The notes: a model not told the origin generated them from the letters alone. Counted from the stretch's first letter, positions 36,158 through 48,406 are shown. The stretch: DNA of 64,000 nucleotides from Cryptomeria japonica (GCF_030272615.1 NC_081405.1:569343095-569407094), one strand, 5' to 3'. A program made the numbers and translations.

Positions 36158-39100
36158 TTAGTTTACTTCATGAAGGGGCAAAACCCCTAATTCACCTATC
36201 AAATAGGTAAATGTAGTCTTCGGTAAGGGCTTAGTTAATATGTCTCCTAGCTGCTCCTTACTGGAAACATGGTATAATACAACCTCTCTATTTTGAACCT
36301 TTTCTCTCAAGAAATGATACTTGAGCTCAATGTGCTTAGTTCTAGCATGCAATACTAGATTCTTGGAAATATTGATTTCACTTGTGTTGTCACAAAATAT
36401 ACTCATCGGTTTAGATATAGGTACTTTGAAACCATCCAATACATGTTTCATCCAGACTGCTTGAGTGTAGTTGATAAATGCTGCCACATACTCTGCTTCA
36501 GCTATATACTGAGAAGTATAGCTCTGCTTCTTACTTGTCCATGAGACTAGTCTTCCACCAAGAAAGAACGCTCCACCAGTTGCGCTCTTCCGGTCGTCCA
36601 CATTACCTCCCCAATCTGCATCAGTAAATATCTTGAGATTAAAATCACCATTGTATGGATACCACAATCCATAATCAACTGTCCCTTTCAGGTATCTAAG
36701 AATCCTCTTGACTGCTACCAAGTAGGATTCTCTTGGACTTTTTTGAAAATGGGCCACAATGCCCACTGCATGAGCAATATATGGTCTGCTATGTACCACA
36801 TAGTACAGCTTACCAATCATTGACTAGTACTCCTTCTCATTCACTAATGTTGAATCATCCTCCTTGGTCAATTTAGAGCCAGTCACCATCGGTGTACCAA
36901 CCAGTTTTCTCTCCTCCATGCCAAAGGTCTTTAATACCTTTTTGACATAGTTGGACTATGTAATAAAGATTCCCTCTTTCATCTGCTGAATCTGTAGACC
37001 AATGAAGAACTTTATCTCTCCAATTAGAGATATCTCAAACTCTTTCTTCATTTCATCTACAAATGCATGGCTCATTTCATCATCTCCTCCAAAGATTATG
37101 TCATCTACAAACACTTCACAGATCAAAATCTGATTACCTTCAGATTTTAGGTAGATGTTGCTATCCTCACTTGTTCTCTGAAATCCTATCTTTGCAAGAT
37201 GAGAGTGTAATCATTCATACCATGCCCTTGGTACTTGTTTCAATCCATACATGGCCTTCTGTAATCTACAAACCATGTCACTATCTTCTGATAAGGAAAA
37301 CCCATCCAGTTGCTCAATATACACTTCCTCTTCTAGGATTCCATTCAAGAATGCGGACTTCACGTCCATCTGGTATACTTTGAATCCCTTAAATGCTACA
37401 AATGTAAGTAGCATTCAAACACCTTCCAATCTAGCCACTGGGGAAAAGGTTTCTCCATAGTCTTCTCCTTCTTCCTGAGCATATCCCTTGCATACAAGTC
37501 TTGCCTTATTCCTTACAATTGTGCCTTCTTCATTCAGCTTATTTCTGAAGACCCATTTGGTACCTATGACATTCCTGTGTTCTGGTTTGGGTACCAGAGA
37601 CCATGTTGCATTCTTTTCTATCTGGTCTAGCTCCTCTTCCATTGCCTTGATCCAATCTTCATTTGTAAGTGCTTCTCTAGAAGTCTTAGGCTAAAATTCA
37701 GAAATCATGTAAGAGTTTTCTTTCACCTTTCTTCTTGTGAGTATCCCTGCATCTTTATCTCCTATGATCTGCTTCAAATGATGATGTAGTTTCACATATC
37801 TAGGAATGACTCTAGTTGGTTCTACTTTCTTTTACTCTTCTTCTTCTTCTCCATCTCCTTCTTCACTTACTGCAGCTTCTACCGGTATAGGAACACTTAG
37901 GTCTTTATTTATTTCTTTCTTAACTGGTTCCCAGAAGTCTAAACTCAGTTCATCTTCCACTTACTCACTGTAGGTTTCCTCAGGTTTCTTAGGGAACTCA
38001 TCAACCCTGATATTGATACTCTCAACAATTTTCCAAGTCTTGTTGTTGTAGCAGTTGAGATCTTTTATGTTAGTGGAATATCCTAGAAATATTCCTTCAT
38101 CACATTTAGCATCAAACTTTCTCAAATTCTCACCTCTCTTGATGTAACACTTACTGCCAAATACTTTAAAATAACTCACAATGGGAGTCTTCCCGGTCTA
38201 GTACTCATAAGGGGTTTTAACTTTACCTTTCTTGATGAGTACCTAGTTCATAGTCTAGACTGCAGTGCTCACCTCTTCTCTCCAAAAAGTGTGAGCAACC
38301 TTTCCTTGGATCAACATTGTTCTGGTCACTTCAACTACAGTCCTATTATTTCTTTCTACTATGCCATTCTATTGTAGTGTTCTTGGGGCAGAGAACTGCC
38401 TCTTGATACCATTCTCTTCATAGTACTTTTTGAATTCATCAGAAGTGAATTCAACTCCTTGATCAATTCTTAGGCATTTTATCTTTTGACCACTTTCCTT
38501 TTCTACTAATGCTCTAAAGGCTTTGAACTTTCCAAATGCCCCAGACTTGTCTCTCAAGAATGTGACCCACATCATTCTTGATAAATCATCAGTAAGAATC
38601 ATGAAATACCTATCTCCCTGAATACTTCTAGTTTTCATTGGACCACATAGATCAGTATTCACAAGATCAAGTAAGTTCTCTAGTGAAAAAGACTTACCTT
38701 TGAAAGTTGAGGAAGACATCTTCCCAAGTTGGCATTCTCTGCACAAAACATTCTCTGGTTTGTTCAGCAAAGGCAATCCTCTTACTGCCTTGATCTTACT
38801 AGCTTTTACAATATTGTCAAAGTTCATATGACAAAGCCTCCTATGCAATATCCAACTATCATCAAAATTTTCTATCAGACACTAACTAATCTTGGCATTC
38901 AACAGAAACAAGTTACCTTTGGTCTGCTTACCGGTGGCAATATGTTCACCACTCTTTCCAATTATATTGCAGACTCCACCTTTGAACTCTAGAATGAGTC
39001 CTTTGTCATTTAGCTGAGCAACACTCAAAAGGTTATGCTTAAGACCTTCTACCCAGTAGACATCATCCACACTATTCTTTCCATTCAGTGAGATGGTTCC

Positions 39101-41356
39101 TTTACCTTTTACCAAGCATGGTGCATAATTGCCAAAATAGACAACACCCCCATCATATTCTTCCAGAGACAAAAAATTTCTCCGCTCACCAGTCATGTGG
39201 TGAGAACAACCACTATCAATAATCCAATCATTAGAGTTGTTAATGTGAGAGACAAGTTCTTTCTTGTCAGACACTTATTCCTTTATAGCTGCAAACACTG
39301 TGTCCTCATTCTCTTCATCCCCGGATTCATCATCAATAACATGTTCATCAACTGTAACAAGACAATTTATTTTGTTTCCTCCTTTATACTTTCTAAACCT
39401 CTCTAGTTTATCCTTATTGTCATTGTTAGGATAGTTAACAGCTATACATTCTATCTTATTGCCAGAAATTTTTTTTAAAGGAAGCTTACCTTTGTATTGT
39501 CCAGTGCCTTTTGGAAGTGTCTTGGCAAGAAGAACTTCAAACTCCATCAGAATATCTTCATCATCCATACCTCTACTTTGCATGGAATCATAACTGGTAC
39601 TTACTTCTTTTCCTTTTCTAGTTGGTGCAAGAGATGCTCTAAAGGCTGACTCAGTCTTCTAAACACTGTCATCATAGCTATTCAACTCATATGCAGTCAA
39701 CTTTGCAATGATAGAGTCTAAGGATACCTTGGCTTTTTCGATAGACCTTAGTTCTTGAATAACAACAACTCTGATTGCATAGACTAGTAATAATGATCTC
39801 AAAAATTTACTGACAATGGTGACATCATCAATTGTTCCACTAGTGCTCTCAATATCTCCAACCACTATCTTGATCCTTATGCCATATTGTTGAATGGTCT
39901 CCCCTTCAACCATCCTCATGTCCTCCAATTTTCCTCTAAGGCTCTCTTCCTTAACTTTCTTGACATGATCATCACCGCCCTAAATAGTTTCCAATGTGTC
40001 TAATACATGGGTGAACTCACAATAATGGTTCCCACTTTTTTGCCACTTTTGACACTGAGATGAACAATTTTAAATTAATCTTCAACTTCCGACAACTATA
40101 ACTTTTAAACTATTAAGAATTTGAAGATGATGTAAATTAGTGATTTGTAGAATTTTTTCTGTAGATTCTATATATATTTTTTTCAAATTTTTTTGAAGGA
40201 TTTTTTTTTAATTTTTCCATCTCCCTCGAAAAGTAGTTTTTTACAACAAACTACATTTTTTAAGAGTGATGTGCCTCCCGAAATGCATAACTTTTTTTCT
40301 ATAAATGATAAAAACTTAATTCTTTCGAATTTTGGTTTGTAACATCAATGTCCAAGGCTTGCAGTTGCTTTGATAGTGATATGTTCAATATTTTTCATTT
40401 TATTAAGTTTTGAAGTCCGACTAGTCATAATTCAGACATAGGTTTACTTTTGAACACATAAATTATTCTATATATATATCAAAATTCAATTTTTTTTTTT
40501 TTTTAGAAAGAAGACATCAATACTCAGGGCTTAGATATTTTTCAAATTTTTTTTGAATTAGTTTCCTATTTTTCCCAATGCGTTGAACAAAGAAGTTCAT
40601 GTTCGGTGAAAAACCTATATTTAGTAAAATTAAAAAAACAAGTTCATAATAAACTCAATATGTAATAAAATTCTATTCATTGGACAACTTGCTTCGAGGA
40701 CTATAATAATACATTTTGGATTGTCAAGATCATTCCATTTGAGCCTTCAACCAGAGGTTTCAAGGCCAAAAATCTGCAAAAAAATGTAGAAATCTTCAGA
40801 GAAGTGTTAAAAAAGGGGTTCGAACGAAGGGGGGTTCGAGCGAACCCCTCATTTTTAGGGGGGTTTGAATGAAAGGGGGTTCGATCGAACCCCCACATTA
40901 TAATTAAAAAATGACATAAACAGGCACTAAAGGTGCTTTGCTTGAAAAATGGGGTTCGAGCGAAGTGGGGTCTTCGCTCGAACCCCAAAGGGAATTCCGT
41001 TCGAACACCCCCACTTCGCTAGAACCCCCCGTAAACAAAATTTTCCACTTTCGCCAATTTCCTTCGTTGGCAAAAGTGGGAACTAGCTTTGTGAGTTCAC
41101 CAACATCCTTAGGATTCTCCTTATCTTGTACATCAATGAACTCAATATCGAACATGCTGCTAATAAGGGCTTCCATGACTTGCCCATTTTATTGAATCTC
41201 TCTTTCCTGATCATCAGTTAGAGTGCTAGTGGGGATTACATAGGCATTCTCAACATAGCTCCAGTTTTGAGCACCCAAACTCTTGATATAGATCTTCATT
41301 CTGTCGTTCCATATATTGAAGTTATCTCTATTGAACTTTGGACCTTCCCTCTTCAT
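36158..41356 (-). pseudogene. E gag-pol polyprotein, interrupted by F and several stops
   Basis: Gag starts at ATG 41354-41356 (MKREGPKFN) and is split by F at 40009-41102. The zinc knuckle near 39460 has lost both leading Cys residues and its His (KISGNKIEC). The protease motif IIDSGCSHHMT is intact (39190-39225). Integrase at 38369-38848 keeps the second catalytic Asp (LRIDQG); a stop follows at 38369-38371, just before the third catalytic residue (NGIVERNNR). RT lies at about 37000-37642, with stops such as the TGA at 37415-37417, and retains VDD (near 37110). RNase H 36158-36820 is an unbroken 220-residue stretch ending in TAA. It is dead, but less decayed than A. Confidence 0.9.
40009..41102. 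mobile_element. Element F: 1.1 kb terminal-inverted-repeat DNA element
   Basis: It interrupts gag of E at a point that is continuous in A. The ends are inverted repeats: the left GGTGAACTCACAA is followed after a short spacer by GTTCCCACTTTTTTGCCA, and the right end carries the reverse complement. The repeat spans about 38 bases. ACAT flanks both sides (40005-40008 and 41103-41106), possibly a target duplication, though its true length is uncertain. There is no transposase. The right third holds a cluster of TTCGAGCGAA-like palindromes. The superfamily is not assigned. Confidence 0.8.
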
Positions 41357-41417
41357 CACTAAAGCAAGATCTTTTACCTCAAGCGATTAAGCTTATATCA
41401 CCGACGACCTGGAGTTT

Positions 41418-41428
41418 CTCTTATACCA
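41418..41428 (-). other. Primer binding site of element E
   Basis: The element strand reads TGGTATAAGAG, one base off the methionine-tRNA type site, two bases inside the LTR. Confidence 0.7.
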
Positions 41429-41430
41429 AT

Positions 41431-42873
41431 TGATGAATAATGATGAACAACAAATAACCTAACTGGTATTGAGAGGGGGGGTGAATCAGTACAAACAAAA
41501 ACTTATCAATACTTTTTCATATTAAAACAATCCTGACCTGTTGTCTTCATAACTGAACTTAACCATGGGTATACTGGTTAAACACAAAAATGCTTCAGAC
41601 AACTAAACCAGCAAAACTGAATACTTCAAATATCATTCAACACTTGATAACTACTTCACCAATACACATATGCAAGTGTTGTATCAGAAATACCATAATC
41701 ATTAGCATTGCATGCTTAATCACTTAAACAAAGACTGCACAATCATCACATGAAAAATGCACAAGTCATAACACACATATTTTTCACGTGGAAACCCCGA
41801 AAAAACCATGGTGGGGATGAATACCCACAAGCTTGTTTTTGAACTCTTTTGAAGCTCGCTTTGTTAGAATCCTAGTTCAGTTAAAGACTTTACAATAAGG
41901 TTCTGCTAGGAATCAATCCTGTTAAAGATCACCCAGTTAAGGGATAGCTATAAACCTTGTTAAAGGTTACCTAGCTAAAGGATTTCATGAACTCAATGAA
42001 CTTGAGTCACCTGGTTAGAGGTTTTACAATAAGCTTGTTAAAGCTACCCGACAAAGGGATTTTCCTATTATTGAAATAGTTAGAAGACAATAGATAAAGC
42101 TCTGATTTGATAACAACACTATATGCTAAGGTAGTTCCTTTTCAGTTCCTCTACTCTGCAATCACACTCTGCAATTTTCCACTCATCTACTATTCAATCA
42201 CACTCTGCCATTTTTCCACTCACTAGTTTGGAAAGTATCTTATCAATCAGATACAAACATAACATTTTTCAACACTTACAATAACAAACATAATCAACCT
42301 TATAGACAAAAATTAGGTCGGTAGCATAAACCCTAAACCCAAAACATTTTAGGTTTACAATTACAAGCGGTCCAATCCTGACCATCCAAACACTTGCATA
42401 GAATAAAACAATCTCAAATAGATCACAATTCATTCTGCATCGTCCATTCTTCACCACACATAGAAATCAGTAACCCATCACGCTTTCTTCTCATACCACT
42501 AAGAAGAATGTTCATTCCTGAGGTAGACATTTAATGCAATCGATCTTCACATGCAAGATCCTCAAGGAAATCTTTCACATGCACAAAACTGATGTGGCAT
42601 CTCGATCTCATCCTTATTTCTTAGCTAACTCATCACAGAGTATCACTGGTTGCATCGTACAAGCTAGATTGCCAAACCAGAAACACTAGAGCTGAGACTA
42701 CTAACCGATAGTCACACTTAGTGAAACCCTGACACCGGTTCACTACATCTCTTCGTACCAGTTCTCCAACTTGAATATCAATAACAAATTCTTCAAATCT
42801 TCATATCGGTTTACCTGTACTTATTGACATCAATGACAATGTACATTATCATCATAATCATCATATGCCAACA
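41431..42873 (-). repeat. E 5' LTR
   Basis: Colinear with the 3' LTR. It has an extra short tandem duplication (CAATCACACTCTGC unit) at about 42155-42225 and a deletion in the conserved box near 41795. Confidence 0.93.
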
Positions 42874-42878
42874 AGTTC

Positions 42879-43656
42879 TAGTTAAGATCAATACCGAAGA
42901 ACTTAATCCTCTTGCATAAACCCAACTCGATCACCAATAATTGACAAAATCCTCTGCATGAATGATTATTACATTATTCACTCCTATACCATCCTCTCAT
43001 GATTTACACTGAGATCTTACATCATATATATACAAACCCTCGACCATAAACATTAAGGTTGGCTACCAGACAATAAATCCTATTACATAATTACAAAACA
43101 TGTTGGCCTAAGACCAAACAAATAATATCCAACCCATAAGTCATCTCAGAAACCCATTGAGAAGACCAAACAACACGTTACATTAAGTCGGTCCAAAACC
43201 TAGATAGAACCGGACCCGATTTGGGTCCACACATGCTAAAGCAATGATCCCAATCAGCCAAGTTTCAAACATGATCACCATTAGTATCCTAAATCCTTAC
43301 TAGAAGCCACACCAACACTAGTTATGCATAATATCAAAAGGTCTTCAACAAAGCTATGTCAGTGAAACCCGTACCGGATGAACAAACCAGGCTTACCAAG
43401 ATATATGATAGCATCCAATCATGAAATCAAAACCAACTGATTGAACATGAATTTGAGTAGCATGAATAGCATATCTAAGCCAATTCCATAAGCCAAAGCA
43501 TACCAGAGTATACCGAATCATCATGATCTTACCAGCCAGAAACCAAACAACCTATCGGGACCAAAAGGATACCAGTAAAGCAGCCAAAATAGCTAGTGTT
43601 GGCATCAATGAAAAACATCAATGTAACACATAATCAATTCCTCCAAATGGCCAACA
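42879..43656 (-). repeat. B 5' LTR, part 3 (outer end)
   Basis: Resumes B's LTR after E and ends at GGCCAACA, the element-strand start TGTTGGCC. It is colinear with 7479-8243. The host sequence of B begins at 43657. Confidence 0.9.
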
Positions 43657-43923
43657 CATTATGCCTGAATGCATGTGCATTCCCCGTTGTAATATTTTCA
43701 CATACTACTACAGAGTATCATCTTACTATGGGAAGGTTCACACCATGGTTTTTCCCTTAATCGGGTTTTCCACGTCAAAAATATTGGTATTGCGTGTTGT
43801 GTTGTTAATTTTCTTATCTATCATTGCTGCAGTTTATCAGTTTATATTTTGGATTTTAATTATCTGTGATCCAGTGAAGACTCACCCCCCCCTCTCTTAG
43901 TCTTCCTTCTTGATTGATCCTAA
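43657..43923 (+). repeat. Copia LTR remnant, plus strand
   Basis: Carries the conserved LTR box at 43741-43777 (CACCATGGTTTTTCCC, then GGGTTTTCCACGTC), the C-run before CTCTCTTAGT near 43890, and an end like GATCCTAACG where TAACA is expected. No primer site or coding region follows, so it is a fragment or solo LTR. Confidence 0.6.
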
Positions 43924-44398
43924 CGGAGAAAGTCATTCTCACAATATGAGAAATTTGTAAGTGTTACAAAACTCATTTGTAACAAGGCTTTGTCATTGCA
44001 TTATAAACTTAAACAATCACTGTAAATCTTTGAGTGGGTGCTCAGTGCAGGGGTAGGTGCTCCTTTAAGTTGATGCTCACAGAATGAGGGGTTCGTGCCC
44101 CGACCCCTAAAGTTTCAGGGGTTGGTGCTCCTTGGATTGGTGCCCTAAGCATTGTAAACTATTATTTATTGTGAGGCTATTTTGGAGAAATAGACTCCAA
44201 CAACTATTCTCACCAAGGTTTTTCCCACATTGGGTTTTCTTCGTACATCTAGTGTTATTTGATGTGCTCTTGTGTGTGTGTGTTTATATTTGCATTACAT
44301 CCTTTAAATATGTACATTGAACTTAAAGTTTTAAAATACACTGATTCACCCCCCTTCATTGTCTATTTGTGTTCTTCATTGTTGAGTTGACAACGACT
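43924..44398 (+). repeat. Second copia LTR remnant, plus strand
   Basis: Has the box at 44211-44243 (CACCAAGGTTTTTCCCAC, then GGGTTTTC), a C-run near 44349 and a likely end GAGTTGACA. The left boundary is not defined. The middle part (44030-44150) is GC-rich with a repeated GGTGCTC motif. Confidence 0.5.
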
Positions 44399-44805
44399 CT
44401 AATATATGTGTTAATAATTGTAATCATTACTTTTTAGAATTTGAAATGACAACTAATGTCATTCCAACCTATTCCTTATCTCTTTGTGTAATAATTTTTA
44501 AGTTATAACATTAATATGGTTAAAATGTTGGCAAAAACTTTATACAAACAAAATCTACTATTGCCTACTTTAATATCCACAAACAAAATTAGAACATAAT
44601 ATTTCGAAAATAATACCTATGATAAATGTTTACCTTTTAACAATTAATGTATACTGGTCAGGAGCCATCATGCAAAACTGATCATTTTACTACTAAAGAA
44701 AAGAAACATATTGATTAGGAGCCATTAGGAATATCAATTTATTAGTAAAATTGACAAGTTGATCAGGAGTTAATCAAGGCTCTTTCTGTACGAACCAAGT
44801 AAACA
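44399..44805. other. No recognisable feature
   Basis: AT-rich DNA between the LTR remnants and gypsy element J. It may contain the 3' untranslated part of J, but no LTR boundary is visible. Confidence 0.4.
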
Positions 44806-45119
44806 TTAAATAATGAAACAATCTTCAAAACTTTCAGCATCAGAAACTATCAGTAGCAAGAGGAGCACTGTTCTGGCAAAAGACTTATTTCTGAAAAATT
44901 GAGAGCAATTAGGAGTCATCAAGAGAAAACTGTAGTTGATCCAGGAAAAGCCGTCATTTTTAGTTTTCAATTTTTTCCTTAGGTATGAATCTCCATTTTT
45001 GGTTTTCGACTCACCCCTGAGGTAGACTGCCATTTCTAGTTTTCAATCTTCCCCGATTTCTTTTTTGGGAGATAAATTGCCACTTCTAGTTTTTAATTTA
45101 TCTCCTTTATTCTATCTTC

Positions 45120-46630
45120 TTGCTAGAATCATTCAGAACTAGATCTCATCATAGAAGTGATGTCCTCCATTATAAGGTGTTCAATCCTAGATTGTAGTTC
45201 AAAAAGGAATTCTTTTTTGGATGCTAGTTTGTGCTATAACTTGAGACGTTGACCATTAACCAACATAGTTCTTCTTTCACCATCAATATGCATTAATTAA
45301 ATTGCACGATTATCATAAAATTCATTGATTTCATAAGGGCCCAACTATCTTGTATAAAATTTTCCTTTAAATTCTTGGAACCAAGAATCAAATAATAGTG
45401 CCCAATCTCCCTTTTGGAACCATCTAGAGACAATATGTTTGTCATGCCATAGTTTTTTTTTACTCTGAATTGATTCTATATGATGTAGAGCTTCCATTCT
45501 TATTTCATCCAATCTATTTAGCTACAAAATTTTGGACTATTCTACTTTGGACAGATCAATTCCAACTTCCTATTTTGTTCTCAATGTTCTTAATTCAAAT
45601 TCAATTGTTATAACAAGAATTTTCCCATATACCAATTCATATGAAGAAAATCTTGTGGTAGTCTTCCAAGTTGTATTATATGTCCATACTACCTCATCCA
45701 ATCTATTTGACCAATTTGATTTCCTCAGTGAGACATCCTTTGTTATTATATTTTCCAATTCATGATTGGTGACTTCAACTTGACCATTTTCTTGTGGGTG
45801 ATATATTGAATACCTCTGGTGCGTCATTTTGTAATTGTATATGAAAGCCTCCATTATAGAAGACATGAACTGTGGTCCTTGATCATATACTATCTCCCTA
45901 GGTGCACCAAATCTCTACAGAATATGCTTATATAGAAAGTCAGCTACTTTATCCTCTCTTGTTGCTGGCAATGCCTTCACTTCGGCCCATTTTTTCACAT
46001 AATTTGTACAAACCAAAATTTAGTGATATCCTTTGGAAGGAGGATCAGCAGGTCCCATGAAGTCAATTCCCCATTTTTAAATAGTTTTAAGATTATTTGC
46101 AGTTGAAGTCGCATCTCCATTCTTATTGTTGGTCTCCCCATGCATTGGCATTCATGACAATATTTCACATAAAATGAAACATCTCTAGTCATGGAAGGCC
46201 AAAAGTAGCCTACTCCTAGGATCTTATGAACTATTCTAATAAATAAATAATTTTCTCCTTCTAGTTCATTAGGACATGCGCGAATAATGTCACAAACATC
46301 AATTTCTTGTACATATCTATGAAGAACATGATCAAAGCATATTTTGAATAAAAGACCATCAATCCATTGAAATCTAGAACTTTCACAAACTAATCTTTTC
46401 TTTTTCTTAGGATTAAAATGACTTGGGCACTTCCTTGTTACAAGATAATTTGCAATATTAGCAAACCAAGGTGACTGTATCGAAATGACAAACAAATATT
46501 TATCTAGAAAAGTATCATTCACTGGCTCATTATTTCTCTGCAAAACTATTCTTGAGAGGAAATCAACTACAATATTATCCTTCCTTGGTTTATTCACAAT
46601 GGTTATATCAAATTCTTTAAGAAGTAACAA
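45120..46630 (-). pseudogene. J integrase
   Basis: The zinc-binding part is visible near 46140-46270 (a His-rich lead and CHECQC). The core is broken between 45866 and 45995. The third catalytic Glu lies in HPQENGQVEVTN near 45790. The C-terminal part (45120-45570) contains the typical WFQKGDWALLFDSWF and LVNGQRLK patterns but has stops. Confidence 0.8.
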
Positions 46631-46979
46631 CCATCTTATTATTCATCAAATAACAAATGGCTACATGATCTATGTGAATAAAATTTTTATAGCTAGTAAT
46701 ATAATACCTAAATTTGGTTATTGCATATACAACAAATAAAAATTCCTTTTTAGTTGTTGTATAATTCCTCTCAACTGGGCTCAAATTCTTGTTGATGTTA
46801 TATATAACATGCATTTCTCCATTCTCGTCTTTTTGTCCCAAGAATTCTACAATAGAAAAATTGGATGCATCTGCATGTATATGGAATGGTTCTCCCCAAA
46901 CAGGTCCCTTGATTATCGGTGAGGTAGTCAAAGAATGTTTTATTGTTTCAAATAATTTTTGACAATCATTTGTCCACAA
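46617..46979 (-). pseudogene. J RNase H
   Basis: Contains the pattern PFHIHADASNFSIVEFLGQ with the first catalytic Asp, then LSPVERNYTTTKKEFL with the acidic residue of the second site, and FIHIDHVAICYLM for the third. The 120 residues match a Ty3-type RNase H without its end. It overlaps the integrase frame by 14 bases, a frame change through decay. Confidence 0.8.
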
Positions 46980-47244
46980 AATTTTGAATCCTTTTTGAGC
47001 AACTTAAACAATGGTTCAACAATTCTATTGAATCCCTCAATGAATCTTCTATAGTAACCTGCATCTCCAAGAAAATTTTTAACATTAGTTTGAGTTTTTG
47101 GAACCTCAATTTATTGGATAACTTCCACCTTTCTTGGATCTACCTTAATACCTTCTTTAGAGATATGGTTTCCTAACACAATCCCTTCTATAGTCATGAG
47201 AGATAATTTTCATGATTAAGTGATAAACTATTATCTTTGCATCT

Positions 47245-47910
47245 CTATAACACTTTGTTCAAACTTTCTAATGCCTCGTCATATATTTTCCCATGTACCG
47301 TGAAATCATACATATAAACTTCTACACATGAAGTAGTTAAGTCAATGAAAATAGCTAAAACTGCTCTTTGAAAAGTGGTAGATGCATTATAGAGTCCAAA
47401 TGGCACGATTCTATATGCAAAATTTCTCCAAGGATATGTAAATATTGTCTTATCTTGATCCTCATGAGCCACTTGTATTTGGTTATATCCACTAAAACCA
47501 TCCAAGAAAGAGAAATAATTACTACCAACTAGGTTATCAAGAACCTGATCAATGAAGGGTAAAAGAAAATAATCCTTTTTAGTGGCCTTGTTCAACTCCC
47601 TATAATCAACACAAACACACCACTTCCCATTGTTTTTAGGCACAATGACTAATGGTGAAACCCATTGACTATCAGAAATTGGGTAGATAAATCCTACTTG
47701 TATTAGTTTTTCTATTTTAGTTTTAACAAAATCCTTCAAAGCTGGATTGATTCGCCTTTGTCCCTGTCTCACAAGCTTGACATCTTTAGTGTAGATGTAA
47801 TGTGTACAGATTGAAGGATGTATTCCTCTCATATCTTTATATCCCCAAGAAAATACCTTTGCATGTTTCTCCGAAGTAAGTTTTAACTTTTCCTCTTGTG
47901 TCAAAGGCAA
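47245..47910 (-). pseudogene. J reverse transcriptase
   Basis: 221 residues without a stop, covering fingers and palm: WVSPLVIVPKNNGKW, VDYRELNKATKKD, FSFLDGFSGYNQI and then FGLYNASTTFQRAV. The catalytic YxDD box reads YMYD: the first Asp is replaced by Tyr, so the enzyme would be inactive. The thumb region (46980-47244) is broken by stops. Confidence 0.87.
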
Positions 47911-48406
47911 AGATGAATTAATGAAGAGAGGTTTGTCTACTTAAATTAAAATATTTCGTATGATTTTTCCCTTCAACTAGATCTTCAATAAGTGTATTAA
48001 GAGGACAAGGGTACAAATTATTATGACATAGGATTTCATTGTGGCTTCCCCTCTTGACTTTGTTTTCCAAAGGATTTTCCTTAATTTCTTCATTAAGTCC
48101 TTTACTATCCATTTTTTCTCCTTGATACATATTCCTCATACTCCTCATTATGTTTGATCAAAGTGACCGTGGCTAATTCAACAACTCCATCCCCTTCTAA
48201 ATCCATATCGTCACCAATCCATTCTTGAGTGCTAGAATGAATGGTTGGTTTTTCTGGAGCATATAGTGTCAATTCCTTCTACTTATGATTATTGGAAATG
48301 ATCATACTACTAGATCTGCAATCTATTAGTGCTACTACAAAACTGCTAACAAAGGTCTTCCTAGTATGACTGAATATCCCAATGCCCTTTTTCAAGCCTT
48401 AAGGAA

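Larger units (their letters stand above)
34528..42873 (-). mobile_element. Element E: Ty1/copia retrotransposon of the A family
   Basis: An 8.3 kb minus-strand element flanked by AGTTC (34523-34527 and 42874-42878); the empty site is at 7474-7478. The LTRs are 34528-35907 and 41431-42873. It carries a full copia gene order with fewer breaks than A and has a DNA element (F) inserted in gag. Without F it is about 7.25 kb, the same as A. Confidence 0.93.
7297..43656 (-). mobile_element. Element B: Ty1/copia retrotransposon, host of the nest
   Basis: A minus-strand copia element split by five later insertions (G, A, C, D, E). Its parts are: 3' LTR remnant 7297-8243; polypurine tract 8244-8258; 3' untranslated region 8259-8395 plus 15593-15807; RNase H end 15808-16265; gag to integrase and RNase H start 24439-27381; primer site 27425-27436; and 5' LTR in three pieces (27439-27779, 34413-34527, 42879-43656). 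The two LTR copies share long colinear sequence across the insertion points, which proves the pieces belong together. Removing C restores the RNase H reading frame. The left end of B lies off-window, beyond G. Its reverse transcriptase core is deleted. Confidence 0.9.

Noticed and set aside
40701-41195. Open frames with repeated FARTPF/SNPP-like patterns
   Set aside because: They come from the TTCGAGCGAA palindrome cluster of F and do not form a protein of their own.
44030-44150. GC-rich GGTGCTC repeats suggesting a structured RNA
   Set aside because: They lie in an LTR remnant and no convincing stem set can be drawn.
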